Assembly: GCA_002502855.1 (NCBI GenBank)
Contig: DAQK01000023.1
Coordinates: forward strand, 18,593-54,861
Source: Methanobacterium sp. UBA279
GTDB lineage: Archaea; Methanobacteriota; Methanobacteria; Methanobacteriales; Methanobacteriaceae
DNA: 36,269 nucleotides
Reading direction: 5' to 3'
Within the stretch, counting starts at the first letter, position 1; every line of letters begins with the position of its first letter. Made by a program: the position numbers and the translations under genes. Under the pieces are notes generated by a model. It was not told where the DNA came from. It did no database searches and saw only the letters and a list, made by a program, of their open reading frames with translations. Below are positions 8,942 through 18,261 of the stretch, one piece after another.

Positions 8942-10372
8942 TTACTTCTGTATAATATTTCTAATTAAAACAATATCTTCTTCATCCAATGTTCTGGTGA
9001 TGAATATAACTCCGAGATATATAATTGAAGATGCTAAGAGTAAAATAAACAGGTTTAGGTAGTGGAAATAGATGAGGAATATGGACATAACTAGGCCTGA
9101 GACTAAAATCTTAGGTAGATCCTTTACCAGTGGACCGATATTGGTGTATCGATATTTATGCACCACATAGACTAAAAGCGGTAATATCATTAACTCTGTA
9201 AATACGGTAGCAAAACTAGAGCCGACATAGCTAAATTTTGGTATCAACACAAGGTTAAGTACGATGTTTACGACCGCACCAACCGCTGCAACCTTACTAA
9301 CAACTACCTGTTGGTTGATGGACCCTAAAAAATTACCAGAGATGTTATTGTTGAACATGAAAACCACGGTCCAGATCAAGATTTGGAGTGCAACGATGGA
9401 TGGCATGAAATCAGGACCATAGATGAGTAAAATAATTTTATCAGCGACTAAAGTTCCAAATATCGCAATGGGAATACTTATAATTGACATATACTTGAAT
9501 GACCGCTCATATGCATATTTCAGCGATTCTCTGGATGTTTTATAGAAGCTTGAAAGTACTGGGAAGATAGAAACTATGAAAAGAGACTGGAAGGAAAGGA
9601 AAAGAAAAATAACTTTATACGATGCATTATACCAACCCACCACCTCATTTCCAGCCATGACGGAGAGCATAACCGAGTCGATCCAGTAATAAATGGTAAC
9701 GAATATGCCTGTGATCCCGAAGGGAATAGCGCCTTTTAATAGTTTACCCCAAAATACACGGTCAATTTCAACTGGTGGTAGAGAGAATTTCCAGATATAA
9801 ATAAGCAGGGAATAGATCAATGAAATTAAACTGGCGACGAAATATACAATGGAAAATCCAATGACATCCAGTGACATGGCTATTGCTATGAATACACCGG
9901 AAAACATCAAAACAGCATTCAAAATTTGTCCGAGTCCCTGGAATTCCATTTTTTCATGTGCCTGGAAGATAGAAAAGATAAAACTAGCAATTGAACCAAA
10001 AATAGTGGACAAGGCAATGAAATAAACTACGGTAATGGTCTCGGACGGATAATTTAGAAGATTAACGGCTAATGCTATCAAACCAAATGAAACAACTGCC
10101 AATATTACTTTAATTATCAGACCGTTACCCAAATACTTTGGTCCTAAAGATCTATCTCTAGCCACATCTCTAACAGTTAAGGTGCTTATACCTAGGTCTG
10201 TGAGAATGGTGAAAATTCCAACGATTGCAATGGCAAAGGAGAGAATACCAAAACCTTCAGCCCCCAAGTAACGGGCAATATAGATGGTATAAAAAAATAC
10301 CAGAATATAACTAATTATTTGAGCAACCGACAATATCCCAGTATTTTTCAAGATTCTTTGAGCAACGTTCAT
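8942..10372 (-). CDS. Polysaccharide flippase (Wzx/PST family, MATE-like)
   Basis: A 476-residue, very hydrophobic protein with about 12-14 membrane helices across its length. The N-terminus RILKNTGILSVAQIISYIL and the region TDLGISTLTVRDVARDR are typical of the polysaccharide transporter family, which moves polyprenyl-linked oligosaccharides to the outer face of the membrane. GGAG lies 7 nt before the ATG. Its place among glycosyltransferases supports flipping of the glycan built by the cluster, either for S-layer or pilin glycosylation or a surface polymer. Confidence 0.92.
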   Translation of the reverse strand: MNVAQRILKNTGILSVAQIISYILVFFYTIYIARYLGAEGFGILSFAIAIVGIFTILTDLGISTLTVRDVARDRSLGPKYLGNGLIIKVILAVVSFGLIALAVNLLNYPSETITVVYFIALSTIFGSIASFIFSIFQAHEKMEFQGLGQILNAVLMFSGVFIAIAMSLDVIGFSIVYFVASLISLIYSLLIYIWKFSLPPVEIDRVFWGKLLKGAIPFGITGIFVTIYYWIDSVMLSVMAGNEVVGWYNASYKVIFLFLSFQSLFIVSIFPVLSSFYKTSRESLKYAYERSFKYMSIISIPIAIFGTLVADKIILLIYGPDFMPSIVALQILIWTVVFMFNNNISGNFLGSINQQVVVSKVAAVGAVVNIVLNLVLIPKFSYVGSSFATVFTELMILPLLVYVVHKYRYTNIGPLVKDLPKILVSGLVMSIFLIYFHYLNLFILLLASSIIYLGVIFITRTLDEEDIVLIRNIIQK

Positions 10373-10422
10373 TTTTAAACTCCAAATTTAGGGGTCACGA
10401 AATATTATGGAATGTTTTAGAT

Positions 10423-11538
10423 TTATCCTAAAACTTCTTTATACACATTCATCGTTTCTAAGGCACATTTTTTCCACGTAAATTGTTTAGATCTCTCCAA
10501 ACCTTTTTTAACCATCTCCATCCTTAGATCAAGATCACTCAAGATGGTATTCATAGCATCTTTTAGACCAGGTACATCATATGGATCAACCATTAACCCC
10601 GCATCTCCAACCACTTCAGGAAGAGATGAAACATTAGATGTAATCACTGGAGTGCCACAAGCCATTGCCTCCAGGGGAGGTAAACCAAAGCCTTCATAAA
10701 GAGAAGGGAAAACAAATAAATCTGCAGCATTGAAAAGCTCAGGTAAAACTTCATCAGGCATATAGCCAGTAAATATTACATCATTCTCTAGATGTAGATC
10801 CTTTACGATATTAAAGATTTTTTTATATTCCTGATTTTTTCCACCAGATATAACCAGTTTATGGTCGTTTTCATCCTTTTTAAGCAGTTTATATGCTTTA
10901 ATTAATGTTGGAACATTTTTCCGAGATCGAAGTACCCCAAAATAGAGAATAAAAGGAAAGTCTAAATTATATTCTGTTTTAAAATTTCTCACTTGGTTAT
11001 GGTCTAGAACTCTAAATTTTTCATCTACACCTAAATATATGGGTTTAATTTTCTCTTCGGGTGCTTTAAAGTATTTTATTAGATCATCTTTTGTGGATTT
11101 TGAGACGGTGATTATTTTATCCGCATTCTTCATGGTCCTGTGACCTAAAATTTTGTCAGAGAGCATCCCCCTTACATGCATCTTTGGAAAAACCAGAGAC
11201 GATAAATCATGTATGGTGATGACTTTCTTGTAGTTAGGATCATTTTTAATGAAAAATGTACTGATGCCCTGTGTATCATGAACCAAATCCAGATCACATG
11301 ATTTCAAATCCTTTGGTAATGTATGATATTTCCACCAGAGGTTACCAAAAACCATGTTAGGAGGGTCTGAAATAATCTCTTTACCCACGTCATATACATC
11401 TAGATGCATTTTAGAATGGTGGATGAGGTAGTAATCATTTTCATTATCTACCATATTCAGATTTCTAACTAGATTAGTGATGTAGACTTTTAAACTTGGA
11501 ATTGTTTCCATGGGGCTTGTGATGAGTCCAATATTCAT
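10423..11538 (-). CDS. Family 4 glycosyltransferase
   Basis: A 371-residue GT-B enzyme, paralog of the one at 7791-8915. E-x7-E lies in EGFGLPPLE (Glu282 and Glu290), with SSLPEVVGDAG next to it. The N-terminal half holds TIHDLSSLVFP and DKIITVSKSTKDDLIKYF. GGAG is 6 nt before the ATG. The closeness of the two genes and their separation only by the flippase suggest a local duplication, followed by divergence of the acceptor domain. Donor and acceptor unknown. Confidence 0.92.
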   Translation of the reverse strand: MNIGLITSPMETIPSLKVYITNLVRNLNMVDNENDYYLIHHSKMHLDVYDVGKEIISDPPNMVFGNLWWKYHTLPKDLKSCDLDLVHDTQGISTFFIKNDPNYKKVITIHDLSSLVFPKMHVRGMLSDKILGHRTMKNADKIITVSKSTKDDLIKYFKAPEEKIKPIYLGVDEKFRVLDHNQVRNFKTEYNLDFPFILYFGVLRSRKNVPTLIKAYKLLKKDENDHKLVISGGKNQEYKKIFNIVKDLHLENDVIFTGYMPDEVLPELFNAADLFVFPSLYEGFGLPPLEAMACGTPVITSNVSSLPEVVGDAGLMVDPYDVPGLKDAMNTILSDLDLRMEMVKKGLERSKQFTWKKCALETMNVYKEVLG

Positions 11539-11558
11539 ATAAATCTCCAGAATCTAAA

Positions 11559-12776
11559 TTAACCTTTTTTCAACAATTTATCCCACTTAGATATAATCTT
11601 TTCTTTATCGAAGTTTTCGGCTATTACTCTACTGTTGGAGTAATTTTTCCCCAACTGAGAATCTTCTATCATTCTAATCATCAGATCAGACAGCATTTCC
11701 TCTCCTTCAGTTAGGGGAACTTCTTTTACAGGGCTTAAAATGAGTTGGTTTGGCAAAGGCATTGTAAGAATGGCATGTTCACCAAGGTAAGGGTATGAAA
11801 CCCGCCCCCCTAAATCCAGTTCGGGACATAGAACCTCCCTGGGGCCTGTCTTACAATCAACAGATATTATGGGAAGATCCATGGTTAATGCTTCGATTAA
11901 AACTAGGGGCAACCCTTCCCACAGGGAGCTCAAAACGAAACAGTCACTCTCTTTAAGAAAGGGGAATACATTCTTCTGTTCTTCTAGAAGGTACACGTTA
12001 TCGGTTAATTCTAAATCGGTGATCAGTTGTTCCAGTTTGCTTCTTAACACACCGTCACCGAGGATGAAGAGTTTGGCATGGGGGTGGTGGTCTACTACAT
12101 CCCGGAAGCTCCGTATGAGAAACCACTGTCCCTTCTGTCTGGCGAGTCTGCCGAGGTTGATGAAGTTGAAGGATTCATCCTTATTTCCATTAAATAATTC
12201 CTTATATTCTTTTGGTAGTTCCTCCCGAGATAGCTTGATGTTTTTTTCTATATCCATCATGTTGTAGATGGTACATGTGTTTTGAACTCCATATTTTCTG
12301 TTTAATATCTTCTCGGTTTCTTTGGAGACGCATACAACCTTATCTGCCCTTGGGTAGAAGAATTTAATTAGATCCGTTTTCATCGTACTATGGAGAAATA
12401 TCTCCGGGTTGATGTGTTGAGTGGCGATTATCCGGACATTGTTCCCGTAGAGCCACCGGCTTAACACTGCATAGAAATTGGCAACCTCAGATACGGAGAT
12501 TATGGTTTCGATGCCCAGTTCATTGCATAGCTTGGTTATTTTAGGGGCGTATATAAAAAGGTCCAGCGTCCGTTTGAAGATGTTACCATAGATATAACCC
12601 TCATTCAGGGTGTAATAGTCACCTTTAAACTCATATTTAGGGTTTTCCTCCATCAACGTTAAATAGGATATATGGCATCCCTCTTGATAGAGTTTGGAGC
12701 CCAGTGTAGCGGCGAACCTTTCAGATCCACCTCCTACTTTCAATGATTCCACTAGAATTAAAACTTTCATTTTCAT
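11559..12776 (-). CDS. Family 4 glycosyltransferase
   Basis: A 405-residue GT-B enzyme. The N-terminus KVLILVESLKVGGGSERFAA holds the glycine-rich acceptor loop. ADKVVCVSKETEKIL, INLGRLARQKGQWFLIRSF and the E-x7-E motif EGLPLVLIE follow, then DCKTGPREVLCPELDLGG. These features are those of GT4 enzymes of the GalNAc/N-acetylhexosamine transferase kind, but the sugar is not certain. It is a clear paralog of the gene at 13500-14711, sharing PKYEFKGDYYT, NLIKFFYP or DLIKFFYP, and CKTGPRE. An in-frame ATG two codons later is an equally possible start. Confidence 0.9.
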   Translation of the reverse strand: MKMKVLILVESLKVGGGSERFAATLGSKLYQEGCHISYLTLMEENPKYEFKGDYYTLNEGYIYGNIFKRTLDLFIYAPKITKLCNELGIETIISVSEVANFYAVLSRWLYGNNVRIIATQHINPEIFLHSTMKTDLIKFFYPRADKVVCVSKETEKILNRKYGVQNTCTIYNMMDIEKNIKLSREELPKEYKELFNGNKDESFNFINLGRLARQKGQWFLIRSFRDVVDHHPHAKLFILGDGVLRSKLEQLITDLELTDNVYLLEEQKNVFPFLKESDCFVLSSLWEGLPLVLIEALTMDLPIISVDCKTGPREVLCPELDLGGRVSYPYLGEHAILTMPLPNQLILSPVKEVPLTEGEEMLSDLMIRMIEDSQLGKNYSNSRVIAENFDKEKIISKWDKLLKKG

Positions 12777-12816
12777 ACCAAACTTTAGGGATTGTTGACT
12801 AAATGACTAAAATTAT

Positions 12817-13479
12817 CTATTCTATTTTTAGAAAGATAAATCCTCCGAAGAGATGAGATGGAAATGCATAGAAGATTCTGGGGGATATCCTATAAAGGAA
12901 AGGAATTGCCAGTGGTCTGGTTACCAATTTAACTGGTTTATAACCCGCTTCAGTTACCACTTTAACCAATGATCTGGGGTTGAATTCATGGTAATGTGTG
13001 GGGTCGTAGCAAAATCGTTCCCCGCGGATCCAGCAGATAAGTTTTGTTGGATAGGCCCATTTATTTGGACAGGATAGTATCACTTTCCCATCATCATTTA
13101 GATTGTCTTTTAGTTTTTCTAAAGCATTTACAGGATTTTCAATGTGTTCAATTATATGCTGCATGTATATTGCATCATAACTTCCTTCTACATTAAACAA
13201 ATCTTGTATTTGAAAATTGAGGTCAGGATAATTGTCTTTGGCAATAGATACTGCTGAACCGTTTATGTCTATACCAACAGGGTCCACGTTAAACTTTTTT
13301 TTAAGTAGATAGCAGAATTCCCCTGTATTGGAGCCGATCTCTAAAATTTTATCATTATATGAAGGAGTGTGTAATTTAAGAATCTCCTGAAATTCCCAGT
13401 GATTTTCAGGATCTTCCTTTTTGTGATCCAATGCGTATTTTGAATCGTAAGGATTATTTTTATTACCCATAATCATCAT
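12817..13479 (-). CDS. Class I SAM-dependent methyltransferase (Methyltransf_11/23 type)
   Basis: A 220-residue protein with motif I ILEIGSNTGEFCYLL (about 50-64), VGIDINGSAV as the acidic loop, DAIYMQHIIEHIENP as motif III and LKDNLNDDGKVILSCPNKW. This pattern is typical of methyltransferases found in glycan clusters, which cap or decorate sugars, although small-molecule targets are possible. It lies between the two related GT4 genes, 20 and 40 nt from them, so it is part of the same operon. The first codons contain three Met residues; the ATG at 13470 is an alternative start. Confidence 0.85.
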   Translation of the reverse strand: MMIMGNKNNPYDSKYALDHKKEDPENHWEFQEILKLHTPSYNDKILEIGSNTGEFCYLLKKKFNVDPVGIDINGSAVSIAKDNYPDLNFQIQDLFNVEGSYDAIYMQHIIEHIENPVNALEKLKDNLNDDGKVILSCPNKWAYPTKLICWIRGERFCYDPTHYHEFNPRSLVKVVTEAGYKPVKLVTRPLAIPFLYRISPRIFYAFPSHLFGGFIFLKIE

Positions 13480-13499
13480 TTATAATTGTTTTGGTAAAT

Positions 13500-14711
13500 T
13501 TATTTGTTTTGGAGCAGTTCATTCCATTGTGCCATGATTTTTTTTTCATCGAAATTCTCTGCCTGCAAAAGACCATTTGAGTATTTATTCTGTAATTCTT
13601 CATCTTCAATAATTTTAATCATTAAATCTGCCAGGACATTTTCTTCTTTAATTAAAGGGACTTCATCTATATTGTTTAAAAGGAACTTATTAGGGGGGGT
13701 CTGAATTAAAATTCCTGAATTCCCATAGTATGGATATTCAATTTCTGTATCCAGATCTAATTCAGGACACAATATCTCCCGGGGTCCTGTTTTACAATCT
13801 GTGGATATGGTGGGTAAATTCACAGAAAGAGCTTCCACTAATACTAATCCAAATCCTTCCCATAAAGATGTGAAAACGAAACAGTCACAATTTCCTAAAA
13901 AGGGGAATACGTTTTCTACTTTCCCTAAAAGAAATACATTATTTTCTAAATTAATTTCGTTAATTAAATATTCAAGATCGTGCTTTAAATCACCTTCACC
14001 GATGATAAACAACCGGGCATTTTCGAAATTATCAACCACTTTCTTGAAGCTTCGAATCAGGAACCACTGCCCCTTCTGGCGGTCCAATCTGCCAATGTTA
14101 ATGAAGTTGAAATGATCTTCACCATGGCCAACTACTATTTCCTTATATTCAGGTGGGAGCTCTTCCAGTGATAGTTTGATGTTTTCTTCTATGTCCATCA
14201 TGTTGTAGATGGTCTGAGTGTTTTGAACGTTATATTCCTCGTTGAGTATTCTTTCTATTTCTTTGGAGACGCACACAGTTTTATCCGCATGTGGGTAGAA
14301 GAATTTAATTAAATTTGTTTTTATTTTGCTATCCAGAAATATTTCAGGATTCATATGCTGTGTTATAATCAGCTTAGTCTTATTTCCAAAGAATCGGCGG
14401 CTGAATAGAGCGTGGAAATTTGCAGGGTCACCTGCAGAGATTATCACGTCTATTTCCAGTTCTTCACAGATCTTTTTTACTTTGGGGGTGTTTTTTAAAA
14501 GTTGGAAAAATCTTTTTATATTGTTACCATAGATACCCTTCTCATTGATGGTGTAATAATCCCCTTTAAACTCATATTTGGGACCTTCATCAGATAAAGT
14601 TAAAAAAGTAACTTCATAACCTTCTTTATGGAGTTTACTGCCAAGAATAGCGGCTACTTTATCGGACCCTCCCCCTATTTTCAATGAATCAACCAAGATT
14701 AAGATTTTCAT
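13500..14711 (-). CDS. Family 4 glycosyltransferase
   Basis: A GT-B enzyme of about 403 residues, paralog of 11559-12776 along its whole length. KILILVDSLKIGGGSDKVAA opens the acceptor domain; INIGRLDRQKGQWFLIRSF, E-x7-E in EGFGLVLVE and TDCKTGPREILCPELDLD lie in the donor domain. The start at 14711 is preferred to the ATG one codon earlier because GGTG then has a spacing of 5 nt. Ten to twenty nt from its neighbours on both sides, so co-transcribed. Confidence 0.9.
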   Translation of the reverse strand: MKILILVDSLKIGGGSDKVAAILGSKLHKEGYEVTFLTLSDEGPKYEFKGDYYTINEKGIYGNNIKRFFQLLKNTPKVKKICEELEIDVIISAGDPANFHALFSRRFFGNKTKLIITQHMNPEIFLDSKIKTNLIKFFYPHADKTVCVSKEIERILNEEYNVQNTQTIYNMMDIEENIKLSLEELPPEYKEIVVGHGEDHFNFINIGRLDRQKGQWFLIRSFKKVVDNFENARLFIIGEGDLKHDLEYLINEINLENNVFLLGKVENVFPFLGNCDCFVFTSLWEGFGLVLVEALSVNLPTISTDCKTGPREILCPELDLDTEIEYPYYGNSGILIQTPPNKFLLNNIDEVPLIKEENVLADLMIKIIEDEELQNKYSNGLLQAENFDEKKIMAQWNELLQNK

Positions 14712-14724
14712 CATTACACCATGT

Positions 14725-15723
14725 TTACTTTGTTATTAACCCTTTTAAAAATCCAATTCCATATCCTATGTGGATGGCTGGAAAGATCATCAGGGCAGAA
14801 ATGTGTTTTAAACTGCCATACCGGGCCATGATGTTAACTGTACATATTATATCAATTATTAAGTAGAGGATAACTGGTGACCAGATCAAAATCAGATAAT
14901 TAAGATTTAAGAGATTAATCAGGAATAATATCAAACCTATTAATGCGAATAAAAGGTATAAAATTGCGAGAACCGGGATCAAATGGTAATACTTCAATGT
15001 TTCCCTGTATTTGTTTGCCAGTTTGTACCTTCCTTCCCCGTACTTGTACATTTGCATGAAGAACTCCCGGAGGTTCTTCCGCCGGTACTGATATACCTTG
15101 GCTTCGGGATGTTTCAAAAGCACATACCCCTTGTTCACCAATTGGTGGTTGAAGTCGGTGTCTTCACAGTGGGTCATCCTTTCATCGTAGATTATCCCCT
15201 CATCTAACAGTGTAGACCTCTTATACAGGGCGAAGGCCACTGTATCAACTGGATGGATTTCTTCTTCTTCTGTAAATGAGGTTCCAAGCCCCCCAAACAT
15301 AGTCTGCACACAGTAGGCCACGGTTTTTCCAAAGGGTGAATCATCCTCCGGGCTGGCGTATGTGGAGCCAATCCCACCTAAAGGGTATTTCTTTTCACAT
15401 TCTTTATAGGAAGAATACAGTGTCTTCAGCCAGTCCTCATCTACATAGGCATGCCCGTCCAAGTAGGCCACATACTCTGATGTAGAAGCGTTTAACCCTA
15501 TGTTACGTCCGGAACTGATAGTTTCCCCCTCATTAATGAGTAACTTTATCCTGGGGTCTTCATCCATCAAATTACTTACTATATCCCTGGTTCTATCTTC
15601 AGACATCCCATCAACGACCAGGATGTTGATATCTCTAATAGTCTGATTCATGAGTGATCTGATGCACCTTTCGATGTGTTCCTCTTCATTTTTTACACCA
15701 ACCAGAATGTCTATAATCGCCAT
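14725..15723 (-). CDS. Membrane-anchored family 2 glycosyltransferase (AglE-like)
   Basis: 332 residues. The GT-A domain (about 1-230) has DILVGVKNEEEHIERCIRSL, VVDGMSEDRT, ISSGRNIGLN, YLDGHAYVDEDWL (a variant DxD site, DGH) and HCEDTDFNHQLVNKGY with the acceptor ED. YQYRRKNLREFF precedes two or three membrane helices near the C-terminus (about 245-300) and a short tail. The layout resembles archaeal AglE-type enzymes that add to dolichol-linked glycans. It is the first gene of the minus-strand glycan operon and has a TATA-like element upstream; the SD is poor (GTGTGG). Confidence 0.88.
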   Translation of the reverse strand: MAIIDILVGVKNEEEHIERCIRSLMNQTIRDINILVVDGMSEDRTRDIVSNLMDEDPRIKLLINEGETISSGRNIGLNASTSEYVAYLDGHAYVDEDWLKTLYSSYKECEKKYPLGGIGSTYASPEDDSPFGKTVAYCVQTMFGGLGTSFTEEEEIHPVDTVAFALYKRSTLLDEGIIYDERMTHCEDTDFNHQLVNKGYVLLKHPEAKVYQYRRKNLREFFMQMYKYGEGRYKLANKYRETLKYYHLIPVLAILYLLFALIGLILFLINLLNLNYLILIWSPVILYLIIDIICTVNIMARYGSLKHISALMIFPAIHIGYGIGFLKGLITK

Positions 15724-15734
15724 GAAACCACACT

Positions 15735-15776
15735 AATCAACCAATTGATTAAAAAAATTAGATTATCTTTATAATT
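15735..15776 (-). promoter_or_regulatory. Probable promoter of the glycan operon with a small palindrome
   Basis: On the minus strand AATTATAAAG (about 15767-15776) is a TATA box that would start transcription near 15746. A palindrome of two 6-bp arms (AATCAA at 15735-15740 and TTGATT at 15745-15750) lies at or just after that point, 12 nt before the ATG, where a repressor could bind. Inferred from sequence alone. Confidence 0.4.
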
Positions 15777-15891
15777 GATAACTAAATTAATTCTAATATA
15801 ATTATGGTTTAAAATATTAAAAATTAATTAGATTTAAAAAAAGAGAAAAGGGGAGAATAACTTCGGTGAATTATCAAATTTTCTCCTTTAC

Positions 15892-16643
15892 TTATGTCAC
15901 AATTTTCCCATCCATCATGTTTATCACCCGATCAGCACTTTGTGCAACGTAATCCTCATGGGTTACTGGAACAAGGGTTACATTCTCTTTTTGATGGATT
16001 TCCCTTAATAAATTGAGGATTATATCCCCCATCTTGGAATCTAATGCTCCGGTAGGCTCATCAGCCAGGATGATACTGGGATGATTTACTGCCCTGGCTA
16101 TGGCTACCCTTTGTCTTTCTCCACCTGAGAGTTTGGTTGGAAGTTGATCTAACCGATTTGCCCAGGTTTACTGAGTTTAGTAGTTCAACCGCTCTTTCTA
16201 TCATCTCTTCATCTGTTACATCTGTTTCTATCAGGGGTATTTGAACGTTTTCGTGTACTGTCAGGTTTGGAATCAGGTTATAGAGCTGGAAGACGAACCC
16301 GATTTTATTCAGCCGGAATTTGCTAAAATCTTCACTCTGCATCAGATGTATTCCTGCCACTTTAATCTGGCCAGAATCAGCCTTGTCCAGAGCCCCAATC
16401 ATATTAAGGAGTGTTGTATTTCCCAGAACCAGAGGGTCCCATAATAGAGACAAACTCTCCTTCTTTAATTTCCAGATTAATTCCATCTAATGCAGTGATA
16501 TTCCCACCATCAAAACTCTTGGTTAGATCTTTAATTTCTATCATATTTTCTTTAATTTCTATCATATTTTCTTTAATTTCTATCATATTTTCTTTAATTT
16601 CTATCATATTTCCATTTCTAACTTCAATATTCCCATCAGTCAT
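15892..16643 (-). pseudogene. Broken MacB/LolD-type ABC transporter ATPase
   Basis: The order of motifs is that of a MacB-type ATPase: LTKSFDGG, Walker A, GFVFQLYNLIPNLTVHENV (Q-loop), LSGGERQRVAIARA (signature), ILADEPTGALD (Walker B), VTHED and ADRVINMMDGKIVT ending at 15892. Two single-base frameshifts break it. Near 16417 an extra base turns GKSTLL into a frame that stops at once, destroying Walker A; near 16153-16155 a second extra base changes frame just before the signature. Removing both restores a normal protein of about 250 residues. The N-terminus is extended by four copies of a 7-residue repeat. It overlaps the permease stop by 8 bp. Either a true pseudogene or sequencing errors; the broken permease next door favours decay. 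Confidence 0.85.
16531..16613 (-). repeat. 21-bp tandem repeat, four copies, in frame at the ATPase N-terminus
   Basis: Copies begin at 16531, 16552, 16573 and 16594. In the minus-strand frame each encodes seven residues of the form NMIEIKE. Each copy carries an ATG followed by codons for IEIK, the usual first residues of such ATPases, so the original start region has apparently been multiplied. Confidence 0.92.
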
Positions 16644-17568
16644 AACGCAACGCCTCTGTTGGTTCTAATCTACTCGCCCGGTATGCGGGGTATATACCTC
16701 CAATTATTCCCAGTAACAGTGCTACTCCAATTCCTTTAACAAACAGGGAAACAGAAAATGAAGGCATTAAGCCAGGAATCATCCCAGTAGAACCCAGTAT
16801 TTCCACAATCCCTATTTTCACGATTAATCCGACTACTATGCCGATTAATGATAGAAGTATGGATTCTCCAATGATCATCTTAATGATCCTCTGTCTGGTC
16901 CATCCTATGGCCCTTAAAACTCCTATTTCTCTCGTCCGTTCAGATACGGCCTTCAGCATGGTGATGACCACGATAATACCACCCACTAGAATGGCAACTA
17001 GTGATACTGCCCATACAGCAGTGTTCATCATATCTAATCCCTGGTTCATTCTACCCATACCAGATAGGGATGAAGAAGTAGTTAATTCATCCGGATATTG
17101 TTCCTGTATTGCAGTTGCTAGTTCACCTGAATCTGTACCGTTTGATGCTTTAACCAGAATCTATGAAACTTCTCCAGTATTATTGGTGAGGTTTTGAAGC
17201 TTGTCCCAGAGACAATTCCACCATCATCCTGGAAGTTCCCAGTTTCATAGATTCCCACTACTTTGAAGGTTTGATTGGAGATTTTGTTGAATTTCACCTA
17301 TTTTAGTCTGATTAATGAGCTCCTGACCACCAAAACTTCCAACTGGCCCTCCTTGTCCGTTAGGCCCGCCTGTATTGGAAATTTTTGCTATCACAGAAAA
17401 ATCTGCACTCCCCGGTGTAAGCGCACTTTGAGTTGATGAATGAAAACCTTCAGCTAAAAGGCCCAATCCGATCACGGGGGCCACACCTATAGCAATTCCA
17501 AATATTGCCAAGGAACTCCTTGACTTATTCCGGGATATATTTTTAAAAATTAAACTACTAAACTTCAT
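16636..17568 (-). pseudogene. Broken FtsX/MacB-type ABC permease
   Basis: The 5' part (17568 down to about 17247) encodes MKFSSLIFKNISRNKSRSSLAIFGIAIGV, the first membrane helix and start of the extracytoplasmic domain. The 3' part (about 17200 down to 16636) encodes NTAVWAVSLVAILVGGIIVV, TREIGVLRAIGWTR and LLGIIGGIYPAYRASRLEPTEALRYD, the last three helices. Between them the frame changes twice: after TKIGEIQQ into SNQTFKVVGIYETG, then near TSFK. A TAG stop at 17161-17163 also interrupts. The middle domain is short by roughly 50-100 residues relative to a normal permease of about 390, so a deletion is likely in addition. With so many lesions this is a real pseudogene. Confidence 0.85.
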
Positions 17569-17759
17569 GAATCTCAGTTAAAAAGTCAGTATAAAGTAAT
17601 TTTTCCCAGATCACGCCTGAAATTATCCCTTTATATCCCAATTTATGCCCAAATCTAATTTTAAATGTGCATAAAGGACTTAAATTTTTTAAATAATTAA
17701 AAGAAACAAATCTGGTTTTGAATTGAAATGATTTCTAAAAAAAGGTATCCTGGAGTATT

Positions 17760-18119
17760 CTATCTCCAGGTTATTAATAGAAGGATGAATAGGGCTAAAA
17801 ATTCAGTTACATTTACTATAAATAGTGGTAAACCTAGATCTGCAATTTGGAAAATGGGTGCAAATAACAGAAAGCTCGTGAATATTATATTCTGGAGTAA
17901 AAGGATACTGGCGAACATAATTAAACCTATTGTAAAATTGGATTTGATTTTTTTATAGTTACCCCAGTAAACGTAGAGCAACAGGAGCAGCAAAATAATA
18001 TTTCCCAGGGACACTATGATGTCCAGGTATAAGAGAGGGGATACGTAAACCTGGACTACCACGGTTCTAGGCCCGTCCATCGGGACTTCATTTCCTGACG
18101 GTATTCCTCTCTCAAGCAT
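17760..18119 (-). CDS. Small membrane protein, unknown function
   Basis: About 119 residues from the ATG at 18119, which has AAGGA 4 nt before it; an in-frame TTG at 18134 is possible. A polar N-terminus of about 28 residues precedes three membrane helices (about 30-52, 62-84, 92-116: LDIIVSLGNIILLLLLLYVY, FTIGLIMFASILLLQNIIF, PLFIVNVTEFLALFILLLIT). I recognise no family. It lies between the ArsR-like regulator and the decayed ABC exporter on the same strand. It may be a partner of that system or of the regulator. A TATA box (TTTATATATG on the minus strand, about 18160-18169) precedes it. Confidence 0.65.
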   Translation of the reverse strand: MLERGIPSGNEVPMDGPRTVVVQVYVSPLLYLDIIVSLGNIILLLLLLYVYWGNYKKIKSNFTIGLIMFASILLLQNIIFTSFLLFAPIFQIADLGLPLFIVNVTEFLALFILLLITWR

Positions 18120-18261
18120 GAATTCCTTCACCAACCTTTATAATCCCTTATAGATTTTCATATATAAACGTTTGATTGAAACTATACTTTTACATTTAAA
18201 TTAACCAAGTGGAGTGAATTAATAATAGTTTCAGTTCAAATTTTAACTTTAAATATTACCG

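Noticed and set aside
16061..16486. Open frame of 141 codons that could be taken as a stand-alone ATP-binding protein
   Set aside because: It lacks Walker A, the signature and Walker B, and is simply the middle of the frameshifted ATPase.
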